NCBI RefSeq assembly: GCF_902686445.1
Contig: NC_062232.1
Location: 74,913,440-74,977,439, forward strand
Reading direction: 5' to 3'
Source of the DNA: Sciurus carolinensis
Lineage: Eukaryota; Chordata; Mammalia; Rodentia; Sciuridae
Length of the DNA stretch: 64,000 bases
Shown here piece by piece: positions 27,325 to 40,796 of this stretch (the first letter of the stretch is position 1; each line of letters begins with the position of its first letter). The notes beneath the pieces were generated by a model. The model ran no database searches. It was not told the DNA's origin and was given only the letters and a program-made list of their open reading frames with translations. The position numbers were made by a program, and so were the translations under genes.

Positions 27325-27379
27325 CTATAATTCTTCACTGTATCCAAAAGTAATTCAATGACCTTAATGATAATTATAG
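27325..27379 (+). repeat. Direct repeat copy 2 of 2 (55 bp)
   Basis: Partner of 26155-26209, same orientation, 1,170 bp downstream, six mismatches and no indel. Confidence 0.75.
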
Positions 27380-27614
27380 CATGACCGATGTGGAATGGGA
27401 CCAATATAAAAAAAATGGGTTAAATAATATATTTTGAAACCTCGATATCAAACAATTGAATAATGAAACAATAAAATTCTGAGTCAAATGCATTTTGATG
27501 TCATGTGAAAAAAAGGACTAAATTTAATCTTCAAATTAAACTTTACAGTATATATGTAGATAAACTCTTAAATGCAAATAAGTGATTGAAATATGACCTA
27601 AAGGTCATCCTTAA

Positions 27615-27710
27615 GGTGGGTATGTAGCTCAGTGGTGGAACATGCTTAGCAAGTTGAAGACACTGGGTGCAATCCCCAGCACTGCCAAAATAAAAAAGAA
27701 AGGAAAAAAG
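27615..27710 (+). mobile_element. ID SINE
   Basis: GGTGGGTATGTAGCTCAGTG and GGGTGCAATCCCCAGCACTG mark the tRNA-like A and B box regions, followed by an A-rich tail to about 27710. The flanks GGTCATCCTT (27603-27612) and AGTTATCCTC (27709-27718) could be a decayed TSD. Confidence 0.85.
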
Positions 27711-28337
27711 TTATCCTCCACACTTCAATAATTATGGGTACCATGTAATAACATTAGATAGAAAGCTTGACTCTAAGTCTCAACATTAAACTTCTTATTG
27801 CAAATTATAAATTAGAAGTTTTCCTGTCATATTTCTTGATTTTATGAGAGTTGAGAGCAGTTATCAATTAAACTTCTTTCATACACAATGGACATGAACA
27901 GCAGAGAGCTGGCAAATAGAACTGTCATTTAGCCAGTTTTGTCTTATATTATTAAGAGATGCAATAAGTTGCTTGACTGAATGGTGACTACCAATTTTAA
28001 GAATGGTTGAATTTTATGAATTTATATCTGAAATATACAAGTGCAATTTTCAGCAGATTATATATTATACTATTTTATTTGTATCTTAATTGTTATGCTA
28101 TCCCTTATTGAATAGTGGAAAGTAAGAAAGTTGAATGTAATTATTTAAAAGGAATTTAAAGAATTCAGAGAATTAATTTATATTATTTTCCAAAAAGATT
28201 GGAATGCAAGTTATGATGCTATTTTGAATATTGTATTCAATATGAATTCTAAAATCATTCCTCATTTTCAGGTGTGAATCAAATGTTTTGAAGGGAGATT
28301 ATAACACAATGTATATTGTGTGCATTACTCTACAAAA
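27711..28337. other. AT-rich intronic sequence, nothing recognised
   Basis: About 630 bp without gene or repeat signature. Confidence 0.5.
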
Positions 28338-28510
28338 AACAAAACAGGGTAGAAAAACACTGCATTGGGCATAAGGAGAACTGGGTTCTAAGCCTATCCC
28401 TATAACTAACTAGTTCTGTGAACATGGGCAATTCATTGAACTTTTCTTGGCCTTGATTTTCTATGCAATAATGACTAGAATAATGGATCTTGAAGGTATC
28501 TCCAATTCAT
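28338..28510 (+). mobile_element. MIR-type SINE
   Basis: GGAGAACTGGGTTCTAAGCC, TAACTAACTAGTTCTGTGAAC, ATGGGCAATTCATTGAAC and TTGGCCTTGATTTTCTATGC follow the MIR landmarks (GACCTGGGTTC, CTAGCTGTGTGACC, TGGGCAAGTCACTTAACC, CTCAGTTTCCTC) in order, and the piece ends in a GATCTTGAAGGTATCTCC segment like a MIR-family 3' part. Confidence 0.8.
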
Positions 28511-31500
28511 TGTGAAAACAAAGAAAACAGCTATCATTCCATTCAAGGAAATTAAAGTAAAAGGAAGAGACCTGACTTGTCATTGATTGAACATCTATAA
28601 TAAAGTAAAATTGACAAACTTATTCTTGATATCTAAAATGCTACTTATTGAAACCACATACAACACTTACAGTATGATGGTGATACATATTTACACCTCC
28701 AGTCAAATAGGAACTCTGAAATTATTATGTATGAAAAAATAAATCAAAAGATATTTTCATCAAAATCCTTTAAATAAATTAGGTTACAGGTACAACTATA
28801 TTTTATAAATACCCATTTTGTCTTTTAATGTTGATTGTGTCTTAAAAATAATATAAATAGAACATAATAAGGGAGTAAGGTAAATTTCTTTAGTATCCTA
28901 ATTTAAAAGAAAGCCAAGTAGGCTTTCCATGATTTTAAACATGTGCTTAAGAAGAGAATAACAGAAATCATCAGAATAAAATTTTATCTTCTTTTATGAA
29001 GATTATCTTATTTAAAATTGAACATTCTATATTCCATAGGAAAAACTAGTTTAAATTCATGTTCATGTATAATAAGGTAGTTTTTAATGCTGTTGAGTGT
29101 AATTCATGTGTCTCATTTAAGATTTTAAATGTCTTTTCCTGATATAATTGTACTATTTTGAGTGCATAAAATCTTTCCCATACTTCAAACTGTGCAATTC
29201 ATACCAACTTCTTAGGATATTAATAACTTCTAAATTATTTACATCATAATGTGAAAAGTTAATGTAAATAGTTTTCTTTGGAAAAGAGATTCACTTTTAG
29301 GTGCTGAAAGCATTCTTGTCATGCCCTGGGAAGCAAATTTTCAGTGCTTTTAGCAGTCCTGTTATATTGAATATGAAGAGATTTGTTTTTCTGAAATTTA
29401 GTACTACAAGTTTTAATGAAATTGACAAAAGGTGATTGGACTAATTCATCTACAAGTTATTTTGGAGATAAATCCTTACATTTTCTTGATATAAGGCAGA
29501 AGCTGCTCACTGTGATGATTTATATTCAATTCATCAAGATCTATAAATATGAAATGCCTTCATTATGTTGCATTAGCTCAACCTGATAATACCCAAGTGC
29601 CAAGTTAATTAAGGTAGTTATTGGGGTTTCATAGGAAAGGGATATGCAAATCCTTAGCCAAAATTGAAATTATGCTTTTAGAATCCACTTATATTCTCAC
29701 CAACTCATGTATGGAATATATTTAGAACACAGGAGAGCATAAATTCATTCTCTCAAACTAATACAGCAAACCCTTCAGTTAATTTTCAATTATTGAAATG
29801 CTCTTCAAGTTTTATTACCATCTGATGCAATTGATATGATTGTTCTTTCCCATGTCAAGTGCACAAGCATGAAATGATTAGGTGTACTAACTACTGGGCT
29901 AAATAGCTGTTTATATGATTTCAGTGACTCCTTATAAATTTACAAAAGTTTGTGTTTGTCCATAATATAAGGTACCCTGATAAGCAGGTTTTCTGTTGAA
30001 GATTACTATAGGATTATCCAGTATTTAGTTGGTAGTTATTTCTCTTAACCCTTAGAAATTTGTTCTGCAGCTAACATGATTATTGGCTTCAAAACTGGAA
30101 AAGTATTGATAAAAACATTTTTATGTATATGGCAATGCTTTTAATATGACTGCTAAGATGCTTTTTTGTAGTTTACATGTTAAATATTCCAGGTTGCATA
30201 AAATATAGGAAAGTCAGACATAGTTTTTTTATCATTCATCATTTTATTTAGTTTCCCAAGTAATCTATTTACAAATGATCAAGCATAACATATGTACATA
30301 TATATATGTATATGTGTGTTTCTATGTTTATATATTAATTTAGTTACATAAATTTGGACATTTGATGTGGAGAGCAATTTTGTAAGATTGCAATATGATA
30401 TATAAGTATGCTAATAATGAATGCACGATTTGAATAATTTATAGCTAATTTGCCTAAACTATGTTTTCTGTGCCATTGTAACTAGTATCACAAGTATTAT
30501 TTTATGTTTCTTTGGTTGTAAATTAAATTCTATACTTCCACCTCTGCTTTCACCAAATCATCTTAGCATTTTTCAGTTTGTTTTTAATTTCTAATGATTT
30601 TGTAAGTTGAAGGAAATATATAAATCATTGACAATAAGATCATGTGCAAAAATAAACTTCAAAGTCTTTTTTCATTTCCTTCTATTATGTTACAGTTTAT
30701 GGTATAATATATTATCATAAGTTCATTATCAAGTTATTTACTTACTATTGAGAAAGCTGATGTCTACTATGCTTGTCTAGAATTATGACTAAGATGGCTA
30801 GATATTCCTCTAGCCTAAATATAATTTAAATTATAACTATATTCACTTAATAACTCAATCTCCTTCTACCTCTCAAATTCCTACAAACATATTTTCAGAA
30901 CACAATTAAGGAATCAGTCTCCTCCTAGTGTTTAGTTATTATCTGTATGAAAAAAAAGCAAATAGACTTCACAGTTAAATTATATCAGTCTTTTTAATCC
31001 AATCTGATGTGCAGTTCTTTATCTCAACTCATCATTCCAATATATTGAACTTTGTGACTGCACGTATCATGCATTGACAAAACCTGGTTGATACCCCCAG
31101 AAGGAAAATATGTAGAGTATCTGTGGAGTCATACAGTAAATTTTAGACAAACTATGCAACTATACTGATGAGGAATATTTGTTTATACATTTTACATTGT
31201 CAAAGTTTTGTCAATCTTATGCATTTATTATTGCTTATTTTGTCATATTACAATGTACGCTATTGATAATTAGAATATGTAATCATCTACATATGTAGGA
31301 AATAAATTATTTACCTTTATAACTAGCAAAATATGTTGGAAACATTAAGTGGAAACTTTCCTGCAATCAGTTACTTATGATAAGGAGGCAAGTAAGCAAA
31401 TAATATACCCGAATCCACTTTTATAACATAAAGCATCTATACTATGATGTAGAAATGCCACATAATATACGTTACTCAGAAATACATGTTTATGTTACCT

Positions 31501-34204
31501 TTCATAGGGCCACAATGAAATCTAAAATTATCACACATTTGACATAATGTACTTTATAAAATAGGATTAAATGACCATAATTCAAAATTTCTTGATTCAG
31601 ATCTGTGAAAAATTTGTAGCACATGTTATTTTTATTTATCAATTTGACTAGAAATCTTTCCTCAATTTAAAATACTAAATTGTTGTTTCAAAGAATTTTT
31701 CATTTTATGTTTATGCCGTCTAGTATGACTATCTACTAATAAAAATACGTCATGGCTTTTGCCCATTTTATTGTATAGCCATTACCATACATTTAAAATA
31801 TCCCTACCTACCTATTATTTATACTCACACTCCTGTATAAATAAATGCAACAGTCATACCTGCTTAGACCTGTTCATACTCACATGCCTGTATAAATAAT
31901 ATAAATAATGAATAAATTTTGATGATTTACACTTAACTTAGATAAGAATTAAATTATCTGTGAAAAACAAAGTTTGTTTTAGATGAGATTAAATCACTTT
32001 TATTTTTGATAATATGTGCAGTTAACATTTAAAATGTATATAAGATGTACATTAGGAAACCCAGGGTAATCATATACATTAACTACAAAATATAAATTAA
32101 TTGTGGACACAAATATGCATGTATGTGTATATATGATAATATCCAATCACTATTTTAAATGGTATGAATATGAGGCACTTTTGTTATATTTGTTAAATAT
32201 CCATATATTGTATTAGTTATGTTTATATTCTTTGGAATATGATTAGGGGAATGTAATAAAATTTTCTAAATGATATGATATTCAAAATATCCTCGGAGAC
32301 ATGAAATAGATTTCAATTATATTTTACTATCTCTACCTTATAAATAATTGGCAAGACTATCTGCAAGTAAATACAACAGTCAAGTATTAAAAATTGAATG
32401 ATTTACGTTGTTTCTACAGGTATGATATTGTCAGGGTTATTTGTATTTTGAAATATATATTCCATACATACATTGCACGCATTACCACAAAGCTTTAATA
32501 AACATTTAAATGCACAGTCATTGGTGTAAAAAGCACATTTTCAAAGGGAGTACTAAACGGTATGTTAATTATGTCTTAAATGAATTTGATACAATATTTC
32601 ACTAGCCTCAATGAGTGATTTTTATTTTATAATTTACAAAACCCCACACAATATCATGAAATAGCTACTTTAAAATGTGTGCATTTCAATTCTATAATGA
32701 TTACTCTGTGGAATTGATAGATGAGCCAAAAATTGGGAAAAATATATTCTTGGTTGATATTGAAACATTTTAAGGATAAATACAAAACTATAGACATAGT
32801 TTTTATGCCTAGAATTCTTTAAATTTAATTTTACTGCTAATGGCTTTGGTAAGAATAAGTAGTATAATACACTTATGTCAAATAGATTTTATTGTGCAAA
32901 AGCTCTAAAGTCTCCTTGCAACTTGTTAACGTGATAGAAAGTCAAAAGTAGATTAGTCTTTTTTTGAAATGTGAATCCTTATCACAGGTAAGGACAAGCA
33001 AGCAAGTATAAATATCATGGTAAAATTCATGACTCCCGTCAAAAAGATACCACCTTTCCTATCATCTTTGAATCAGTGGAGTTATTTTCATAAATTAATG
33101 ATAATTTATTTGTTGGAATTAAGATGATAAGAATGAGTGAATATACTTAGAAAAAACATTTTCAGTATGATCTGAGGTAGGAGAGATCACGAAATATAAA
33201 GCAGCACATTTAGCATATTTTCTGTGTGATCTAGTCTACATAAATGTAAAAAGCACTAGAATCCATGAATATTAATTAATATGCTTTTGCTAAAATAATA
33301 CCACATGTCATCCAGAAAATGTCAGTCATTTTTCTCAGAATACGGATGAAAGATAGTCCAATTTGATAATTTGAAAAGTGAGTTTTTGTCAAGGTAGGAG
33401 AATTAAATTAAAGATTTTTGTGAGCATATTTCTTCCTCTTCCAACTACAAAAATAGTATATTTAATGTTAGGATGGGTATTTATTCATAAATTTATATAT
33501 CTACTATGCATATATATAAAGAGGTTATTTAAAGTAATCTCTTAAACATATGATTAAAAGTAAAAAAAATTACCTTTACTTTTCTACATTTGTTGTATAT
33601 CAGAATATTCATAGATTATCTTGGCACATCATGTCAAGAATATAGGATGCCCGGCTAAATGTAGATTTCAGGTACACAGCATTTTCAAAAATGTATCAAA
33701 TATTGCATGAGGCATAGTTATACTAAAAATTTACTTTACTTATTTGAAATTCCAATTTAGTTAGGTATCCTCTACTTTCATTTGCCAAATCTGGCAACTC
33801 TAGTTAAGAAATATCCTTCAAATTCCTTTGGGTTGAGTATAAGAATATGGTCTTAGAATACTCTGTTGATTTAATATTTGTATTAATTAAAATAATATTA
33901 CAATACCTTTCTTGGAATATGTGCAAAGTTCAATAACACAATTGTTATTTATGTGTTATTGCTCAATTTTCCCAGAAAAGTGACAAAAACAAAATATAGA
34001 TGTATTTTTCATATTTTATTATCCAAGTTTTCTATATATATACAAATATGTATATTAGAGAAAAGGAAGTAGTTGGAAACATTGTTATGGAAAAAGGTTT
34101 GTTATTCTTGCTAAACATTTTGTATTTTTGTATCTATTTTCTAAATTCTGTCATACTAAACACAGTAAGTTACTATATTTTATGTACAGATGTACTGACA
34201 ATGA
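28511..34204. other. AT-rich intronic sequence, nothing recognised
   Basis: About 5.7 kb of low-GC intron. Short TA-rich runs occur near 30297-30335, and a short direct repeat (ACTCACACTCCTGTATAAAT at about 31823 and ACTCACATGCCTGTATAAAT at about 31879) was noticed. No gene or clear transposon. Confidence 0.5.
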
Positions 34205-34565
34205 GTCTCCTGTTGATCAGATTTTAGCCATTCCTTGGACTAAGGCACTATCTTCAGTCTGCCAAGTCCAGTTTATTAAGAATCACACTTAGCCAGTTAA
34301 GAGACAGTCCCCAGCATCAATATCATCCTGCTGCCCTGCCTTCAGTATGAAACCTGTTAACTTGGTTTGGCAAGAATCTCCATTCTTTTGTATTGTTACT
34401 TAGTAGTTTTCTATCTACTAGCTCCTCATCATCCCTACCACATATGTTCACTACTTGGTTATAAATAACCAACTGTCTTCATTGCATTCAGCTCCATTTT
34501 TCTCCCCTATTGCATTAGATTACCTATCATGATAGCACTGGGTAAATTCTTTCTTATCCTTTTAA
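34205..34565. other. Unidentified segment of higher GC, possibly an old LTR
   Basis: This stretch is visibly less AT-rich than its surroundings, with CTGCCCTGCCTTCAG at about 34330 and a TTATAAATA box at about 34459. I could not assign it to a family. LTR origin is only a suggestion. Confidence 0.25.
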
Positions 34566-34639
34566 CAAGACTCAGAATATATATCTTCAATAACACAATA
34601 GTAATTTTAAATATGTTTTGATAATTTAAAAATACATAC

Positions 34640-36525
34640 AATTCCTAGAGCACTCGTTAAAAAGTACAAAGATATTTAGCAAAAGAACCAAGATATAATA
34701 AAATTAAAATGTTAAAAAAAATTAAATAACCAAAAAAGGGCAAATGAGAACAGATGTTAAAACATGAAGAGATGATGAACCAGAAAGTAATAATAAAATG
34801 AGGAAGTGAATTAAATCATACCAATAATTACATTAAATGTTAAACACCCCAAGTAAAGGCTGAAAGTATGACCCAACTTTATGCTATCTAGCAGAGATGA
34901 ACTACAAATAACAAAGACAGAGAACTTGAAAATAAGTTGAAAATAAGTGGATTCAAAAGATATATCATCCAAAAGCAAGTGTTAAGAAAGCCAGAGGAGC
35001 TCTATTAATATTATTTAAAAATATAGGAAAATAGAACAGAAAAATAGGAAAGCCAAAAGTAACAAAAAACATTTTAATGACAAAGAAGATATTAGAAAGA
35101 TATATCAATCATAAATATGTCTGTTCCTTATTGCTTCAAAACACATGAAGCAAAAATGAAAGGATTAAAGTGAGAAACAAACAAGTCCACAAATAATAGG
35201 ATATTTTAAACATAATTCCCTTTGCAAACAATGGAATAAATAGATTTTTAAAATCAGTGAAAAATAGAGGACCCAAAAAATACAATCAACTACATTGATC
35301 TCACTTGATAACTAGATACTTAAAGAATACTACATCCCTAAATTGTAAGATGTGCTGTTTTATTCCAATTGTACATAGAAGATAATTTTCTGACTCTAAA
35401 ATAATTCTTAATAAATGTAAAAAGATGGAAAGCACACAGAATATGTTCATTGACCTCAAGGAAATTATATCATGAATAACAATAAGCTATAAAGGAAAAG
35501 TCACAATATTTGGACATTAAACAATATATTTCTATGAGACAGAGAAAATTAAAAAATTAGAAAATATTTCAAACTTAATAAAGTGAAAATATAGTATACC
35601 AAACTTTATGGTATGCAATCAATTAAAACTGTTGTTGGAGGATTTATAACTTTAGATGATTATACTTATAAAGAGGAGAAGTAAAAAAAAAATAATTCTC
35701 TAAGAATATACTTTAGGAAGCAAAAAAACATGTGCCAAATAAACCCAAAGCAAGTAGAAAGAAATAATAAAGATAAAATATAACTCATTAAAATGGAAAA
35801 TTAACATTTGAGAAAATTAATTAGCCAAATATTCATTGCTTGAAATACTTAGCAAAATTGATATAACAGCTACACTAATCAAGATAGAAAAAACATGGAA
35901 ATCAACATCCCCAAGTCAAGAATAAAATACAGTTTGTCTTCACAGATTCTCGAGAGTAAATGATAAGATAATCATTATGAACGTTTTTTCAACAAATTTA
36001 ACAATGCAGACTATATAGACAAATCTTAGAGAGATAGTTACCAAACTTTCTCAAGAAAATACAACTTAACAGCTATGTTTTTTTAAAAATAAATTTAAGT
36101 TGTTGCTAAAAATTACACACAAAGAAAGCTCCACACCCAGGTGGCTTCACAGGTGAATTTTAGCAAATATTTTAAACAGAAAAAAAAAAAAGAATGAAAT
36201 GCAATGCAGATTTTTTTCAGAAAATATGAGGAAGGGATGCCTTGCAACTCATTATAACTCCAACATTATTCTGATACCAAAGTCAGAAAAATTTATTAAG
36301 AAATAAAAATAAAAGAGAAGAAAAGAACTACAGATATAATATCCTTCAAAAATGTACAACAAATTATAAGAAAAGCAGCCTTTAAAAATTAACACATATA
36401 ATCTAGCTATATATACATACAAAGAGGAGAGTGAGAAAAAGAGAGAGTGTGTGTGTTAGAGAGAGATGAATAGATGTGATACATTCCAGCAATCCATGAT
36501 TGGTTTAATCTTTAAAAATTAAGTA
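34640..36525 (+). mobile_element. Old eroded L1, ORF2 5' half (endonuclease to early reverse transcriptase)
   Basis: Nucleotide pattern of ancient mammalian L1 ORF2: ACATTAAATGTTAAACACCC and AAGTATGACCCAACTTTATG (endonuclease start), AAAACACATGAAGCAAAAATG, AAATTATATCATGAATAACA, a GGTGGCTTCACAGGTGAATT block (the proline-aspartate-glycine-phenylalanine region of the RT N side), ATTCTGATACCAAAGTCAG and CATTCCAGCAATCCATGATT near the end. Every frame is broken many times. No TSD found. Confidence 0.8.
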
Positions 36526-37190
36526 TTTATAACTCACCCTGTTACCACGTTCTAGGGGTATGAGAAAAAGCCGGATCATGAACCTGGCTCCTCTGTGAAT
36601 ATTTTAAAAACAAAGTTTTATTGCCATAGTGAGTCAGAGAAAGTCCATAATTACGGACTGCAAAACTAAATCACTAGGAAGCTAAATGAGTTATAGAGAG
36701 GATAAAAATGTGAGGTTGGTGAAAATCATTCTTAATAAAAGAAAGTAAATGTACATGTGTGGAATTGTGCTTAAGTTGCATTATGTACATATGTATATAA
36801 AATAAAACTCAGAGTTGGGAGGGTGGATGAATTTAAATAGTGAGAAAATGCAATCTCAGGAAAGAAAATATAATGAAAGAAATATTCTGCTCAATTCAGG
36901 GAATTTTTCCTCATATTCAATCTTAATCTGCCAGTTCACAGTTCACGTTTCATATATTTCTGTTCCAATTTATCAAGGATTATTTTTGGTTCACTTCCTT
37001 AGATTGAGAAGGAATACTGTCTCCAGGACTCTCTTTTCTTTTAAAGTCTCAATTAACTGTCCAAAAGGCTGTTCACATTAGCACACTGCAAATCTTCCCT
37101 TACTTATTTCCTTTTATTCTTCCATTATTTCCACTATCTCTAGTCCTCTCTGGACTTTTCCACCAATCATACTATAATATCAGCCTCTTT
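36526..37190. other. AT-rich intronic sequence, nothing recognised
   Basis: About 660 bp. The frame at 36815-37081 has no recognisable family. Confidence 0.5.
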
Positions 37191-37233
37191 ACACACATAC
37201 CACACAAACACACACACACACACACACACACAC
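37191..37233. repeat. (CA)n microsatellite
   Basis: Imperfect then pure CA run of about 43 nt. Confidence 0.95.
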
Positions 37234-37494
37234 CTTTTAATTTCTTTTATTTTTGTTAACACATACTCATGCCTTATTCAGCATCTTCCTGTATGGAGTA
37301 AATTGGTTGTCATGAATGAATTACCTACAAATCTTTGGGTCAAAACAATTTCTGTGAAATCTCATCTTTTTCCTCAATCATTTTTTCAACCATTTTAAAG
37401 TAATATATGATTGACTCATTACTTTTCAACATCTTGTATAAGGTAATTTAAATATAAGATGCCTTCTGAGCTAACATCACAGTTTTGGGTCATT

Positions 37495-37690
37495 GGCCAG
37501 GCATGGTTATGCATATCTGTTATCCCAGCAACTCAGGAGGGTGAGGCAGGAGGATCCTAAGTTTGAGGCCAGCCTGGACAAATTAGTGAGACTCTGTCTC
37601 AAAATAAAAAGTAAAAAAAAAAAAAAAAAAAAGGACTGAGGTTGGAGTTCAATGATTAAGTGCCCCTGAGATTAATCCCCACTACCAATA
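37495..37690 (+). mobile_element. B1-dID SINE
   Basis: B1 half GGCCAGGCATGGTTATGCAT, GGGTGAGGCAGGAGGATCC and TTGAGGCCAGCCTGG; an A-rich linker containing a run of about 20 A; and a short ID-like half (GGTTGGAGTTCAATGATTAAG, GAGATTAATCCCCACTACC). Confidence 0.88.
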
Positions 37691-37717
37691 TATATACATA
37701 TTTTTTTCTAGCCTAAT

Positions 37718-37719
<2 letters not shown>

Positions 37720-37759
<40 letters not shown>
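37720..37759. repeat. (AC)n microsatellite
   Basis: Pure CA dinucleotide run of about 40 nt immediately downstream of the B1-dID tail region. Confidence 0.95.
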
Positions 37760-37761
<2 letters not shown>

Positions 37762-38603
37762 CTGAACTTGATTTATTTTATTTCTTGTCAATTTTACATT
37801 TGTACAAACAGCTTAATGTCTTCTCATTATAAAACTTCAGAGAGCATATTGAATATATAATATGCTTAATATATCTGGAAGACAAATTACCATTCCTAAA
37901 AGACTGATTTGAAAGAAAATATTTCTTCACATGATATTTACAGTTCAGGAATGAGATCTGCAATAATAAAAAGAATCAATTAACTATATCTTTTGACCAG
38001 TTAACATGAACTTATGATACTAGTATAAAATTGCAAAAGTGGTATATTTTGAATGCTATATGTCTCAAATATATATGAACCAATACAAGCACAATTAGAT
38101 AAACATGTACCTGGCATTCTATGCTTCAAAAAAGAAATATAATATTACTTTCTCTTTGACTCAAAAGCAACCTGTGTATTGACACTGGGAACATATTAGT
38201 TTCGTGAATTAAAATATAAAATCATGAGCAAGTGATAATATATCTGATCTTTGGCTAAGTTAAATAAAAAATGATTGAATACCATATTCAAATAATATAA
38301 AATATGTAAACATAAATAGTACTTACACAATTGTACTCTGGAAGATAGTTTATAATTACTTCAATGGGAGAAAGAACTGGAGATAATTTTCATGATTTCT
38401 CTTAAATGGACAAATTTATTTTAAGTGACTTTGGAATAAATATTTTCACAATTGTTTCCTTATATGCTTTGGATTTCCAAAGTCTATCCTAGAACAACAT
38501 AGAGTTGATCTAGCAGGGATAATATCTGACACCACAGTGGTTCTTCTCTTAAGTTCCTAAGTACTAAGCAAAGTCAATAATGATGGCTGTTTTATATATA
38601 TAA
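37760..38603. other. AT-rich intronic sequence, nothing recognised
   Basis: About 840 bp without a recognisable gene or repeat. Confidence 0.5.
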
Positions 38604-38742
38604 AAAACTGGAAATCCATATGCAGCAAAATGAAATTAAACCTCTATGTCTCACCCTGTACAAAAATCAGTTCAAAGTGGATCAAAAACTTAGGCACCAG
38701 AACAGAGATCCTTTGTCTAATGGAAGGCATTTTTAAATAGCA
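38604..38742 (+). mobile_element. L1 ORF2 fragment (139 bp), duplicated at 39944-40082
   Basis: Encodes a diverged piece of the L1 ORF2 C-terminal region (leucine-serine-proline-cysteine-threonine type segment, TCTCACCCTGTACAAAAATC). It matches 39944-40082 over exactly 139 bp without indels (15 mismatches), and both copies end in TTTAAATAGCA, which I do not recognise as L1 sequence. Confidence 0.8.
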
Positions 38743-38820
38743 TATATATACATATATATACATGTATATATAATTTTGCACTTAATATACATAATATGAT
38801 ATATACATATTGTAGGATCA
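38743..38820. repeat. AT-rich (TATATACA)n-like tract
   Basis: Alternating TA/CA-rich low-complexity sequence between two L1 pieces. Confidence 0.85.
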
Positions 38821-40082
38821 CATTTTTCAGATTGTACATATTGCAAGATCATATTGGTCTTGCAGTCATATATGTACATGAGATAATAATGTCTATTTCA
38901 CTCTAATATCCTTCCTACCCCCATACCCCTTCCCCTCCCTTCTCTCCCCTCTACCTAATATAAAGTAACTCTATTTTTCCCTATCCCTTCCTTATTGTGA
39001 CTTAGCATCTGCATATCAGAGAAAACATTCATCATTTGGTATTTTGGATTTGGCTTATTTCGCTTAACATGATATTCCCTAAATCCACCCATTTACCTGC
39101 AAATGCCATGATTTCTTCTTTAAAGCTCAGTAATATTCCATCATTTTCTTTAACCATTCATCTGTTGAAGGGCACCTAGTATGACTCCACAGTTTATTGT
39201 GAGTTGAGCTGCTATAAACATTGATGTGGCTGTGTCACTGTACTATTCTGATTTTAAGTCCTTTGGGTATAAACCGAGAAGTGGGATAATTTGGTCAAAT
39301 GGTGGTTCCATTCCAAGTTTTCTGAGAACTCTCCATACTACTTTCTGGAGTAGTTGCACCAATTTGCAGTACCACCAGAAATGTGAGTGTAACTTTTCAC
39401 CCACATCTATGCCAACACTTACTGTTGCTTGTATTCTTGACAACTGCAGTTCTCACTTGAATGAGATGAAATATTAGAGTAGTTTTGATTTGCATTTCTC
39501 TAATCACTAGAGATAATGAACACTTTTTCATGTGTTTGTTGATCAATTGTATTTCTTCTGTGAAGGGTCTGTTCAGTTTCTTAGCCCATTTATTTATTGG
39601 GTTACTTGTTTTCTTGGTGTTAAGATTTTTAGAGTTCCTGGAGATTTTTGCTCTATCTGAGCTGCATGTGGTAAAGATTTTCTCCCATTTTGTCGGCTTT
39701 CTCTTCACGTTATTGATTGTTTCCTTTGCTGAGAAGAAGCTTTTTAGTTTGAATCTATCCCATTTTTTGATTCTTAATTTTGCTTCTTGTCTTGTTAAGA
39801 AAGTTAGGCATGGGATTGGCACCAAAATAGACATGTAGACCTATGGAACAGAATGGAAGACATAGAGACAAACCCACATAAATACAGTTATCTCATACAA
39901 GATAAAGGACCCAAAAACTTATATTGGAGAAAATAGAGATGGGAAAACTGGAAATCCATATGTAATGAACTGAAATTAAACCTCTATCTCTCACCCTCCA
40001 CAAGAATCAGTTCAAAGTGGATAAAAAACTTGGGCACTAGAACAGAGATCCTGTGCCTAATGGAAGGCATATTTAAATAGCA
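38821..40082 (-). mobile_element. 5'-inverted (twin-primed) L1, 3' portion
   Basis: From about 38821 to 39805 the minus strand reads L1 3' UTR and then the end of ORF2 upward (residues such as [20 protein letters not shown] and [18 protein letters not shown]). At about 39806 the orientation flips: 39806-40082 reads on the + strand from the tryptophan-tyrosine-glutamine-asparagine-arginine region down to the point where the antisense part begins. The two break ends adjoin each other in L1 coordinates, the hallmark of a 5' inversion made during target-primed reverse transcription. Eroded, not coding. Confidence 0.8.
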
Positions 40083-40796
40083 AATATTTTACAATTAGTA
40101 AGTATATTTCATAATTACTAAATACATTGATTGTAGATACCTTTATTAATTAACATTACCTTGTGTTTTTGTCAAATAGTGTTCTTGATTAAGTAACCAA
40201 CGCTAAACTTGTGAATATGTGTTTTACAAAAAGAATCAATAAAATTTAATGAATGGTTTTATATCACCTATGAGTTCTAATCTACTTAACTGAAATAGCC
40301 TCTTCTAATAAAAAAATTTATTATTAATAATAATTTAGGGTTCTAAGCACCACATTATTTGAGGAACCTGACAAGCTTTTGGGAAAATTCTCAAAATGAA
40401 AAAATGGCAATGAGTAGAAAGGTAGCATTGTTGATTTTTGAATGGAGTGAACGATTCTCTTTCTCATAAATATACTCCAAAGAGGGTAAAGAAGTGTGAA
40501 TATTTGGCCATACGTTTTCTTCCACCAAACAATGGACAGTAGCTACCTTTATTATTCATTGAGTAGTCTATATATATTTATAGCTTTGGTGGTCATAGAC
40601 TAAAAAACACTTTCTCCATTTCCCTAAAGAAGAATTTGGTCTGACAGATTCTCCATTAAACTAAACAAAGTTGAAAGGAATACCAAAAAGCAATATCCTT
40701 GTTCTGATCTGGACTTCTGTAAATTCTAGTTCCCAGTTACAAATTGATCTTCCCACAGATATTTTTAAAAATGCCCCAATAAAAAGGGAAAACATT
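40083..40796. other. AT-rich intronic sequence, nothing recognised
   Basis: About 710 bp between two L1s. No gene or known repeat seen. Confidence 0.5.

Noticed and set aside
39485..39838. 117-residue hydrophobic frame on the + strand
   Set aside because: Antisense of the L1 ORF2 C-terminal part; such leucine/phenylalanine-rich shadows recur opposite other L1 copies here (41462-41722, 43761-43964).
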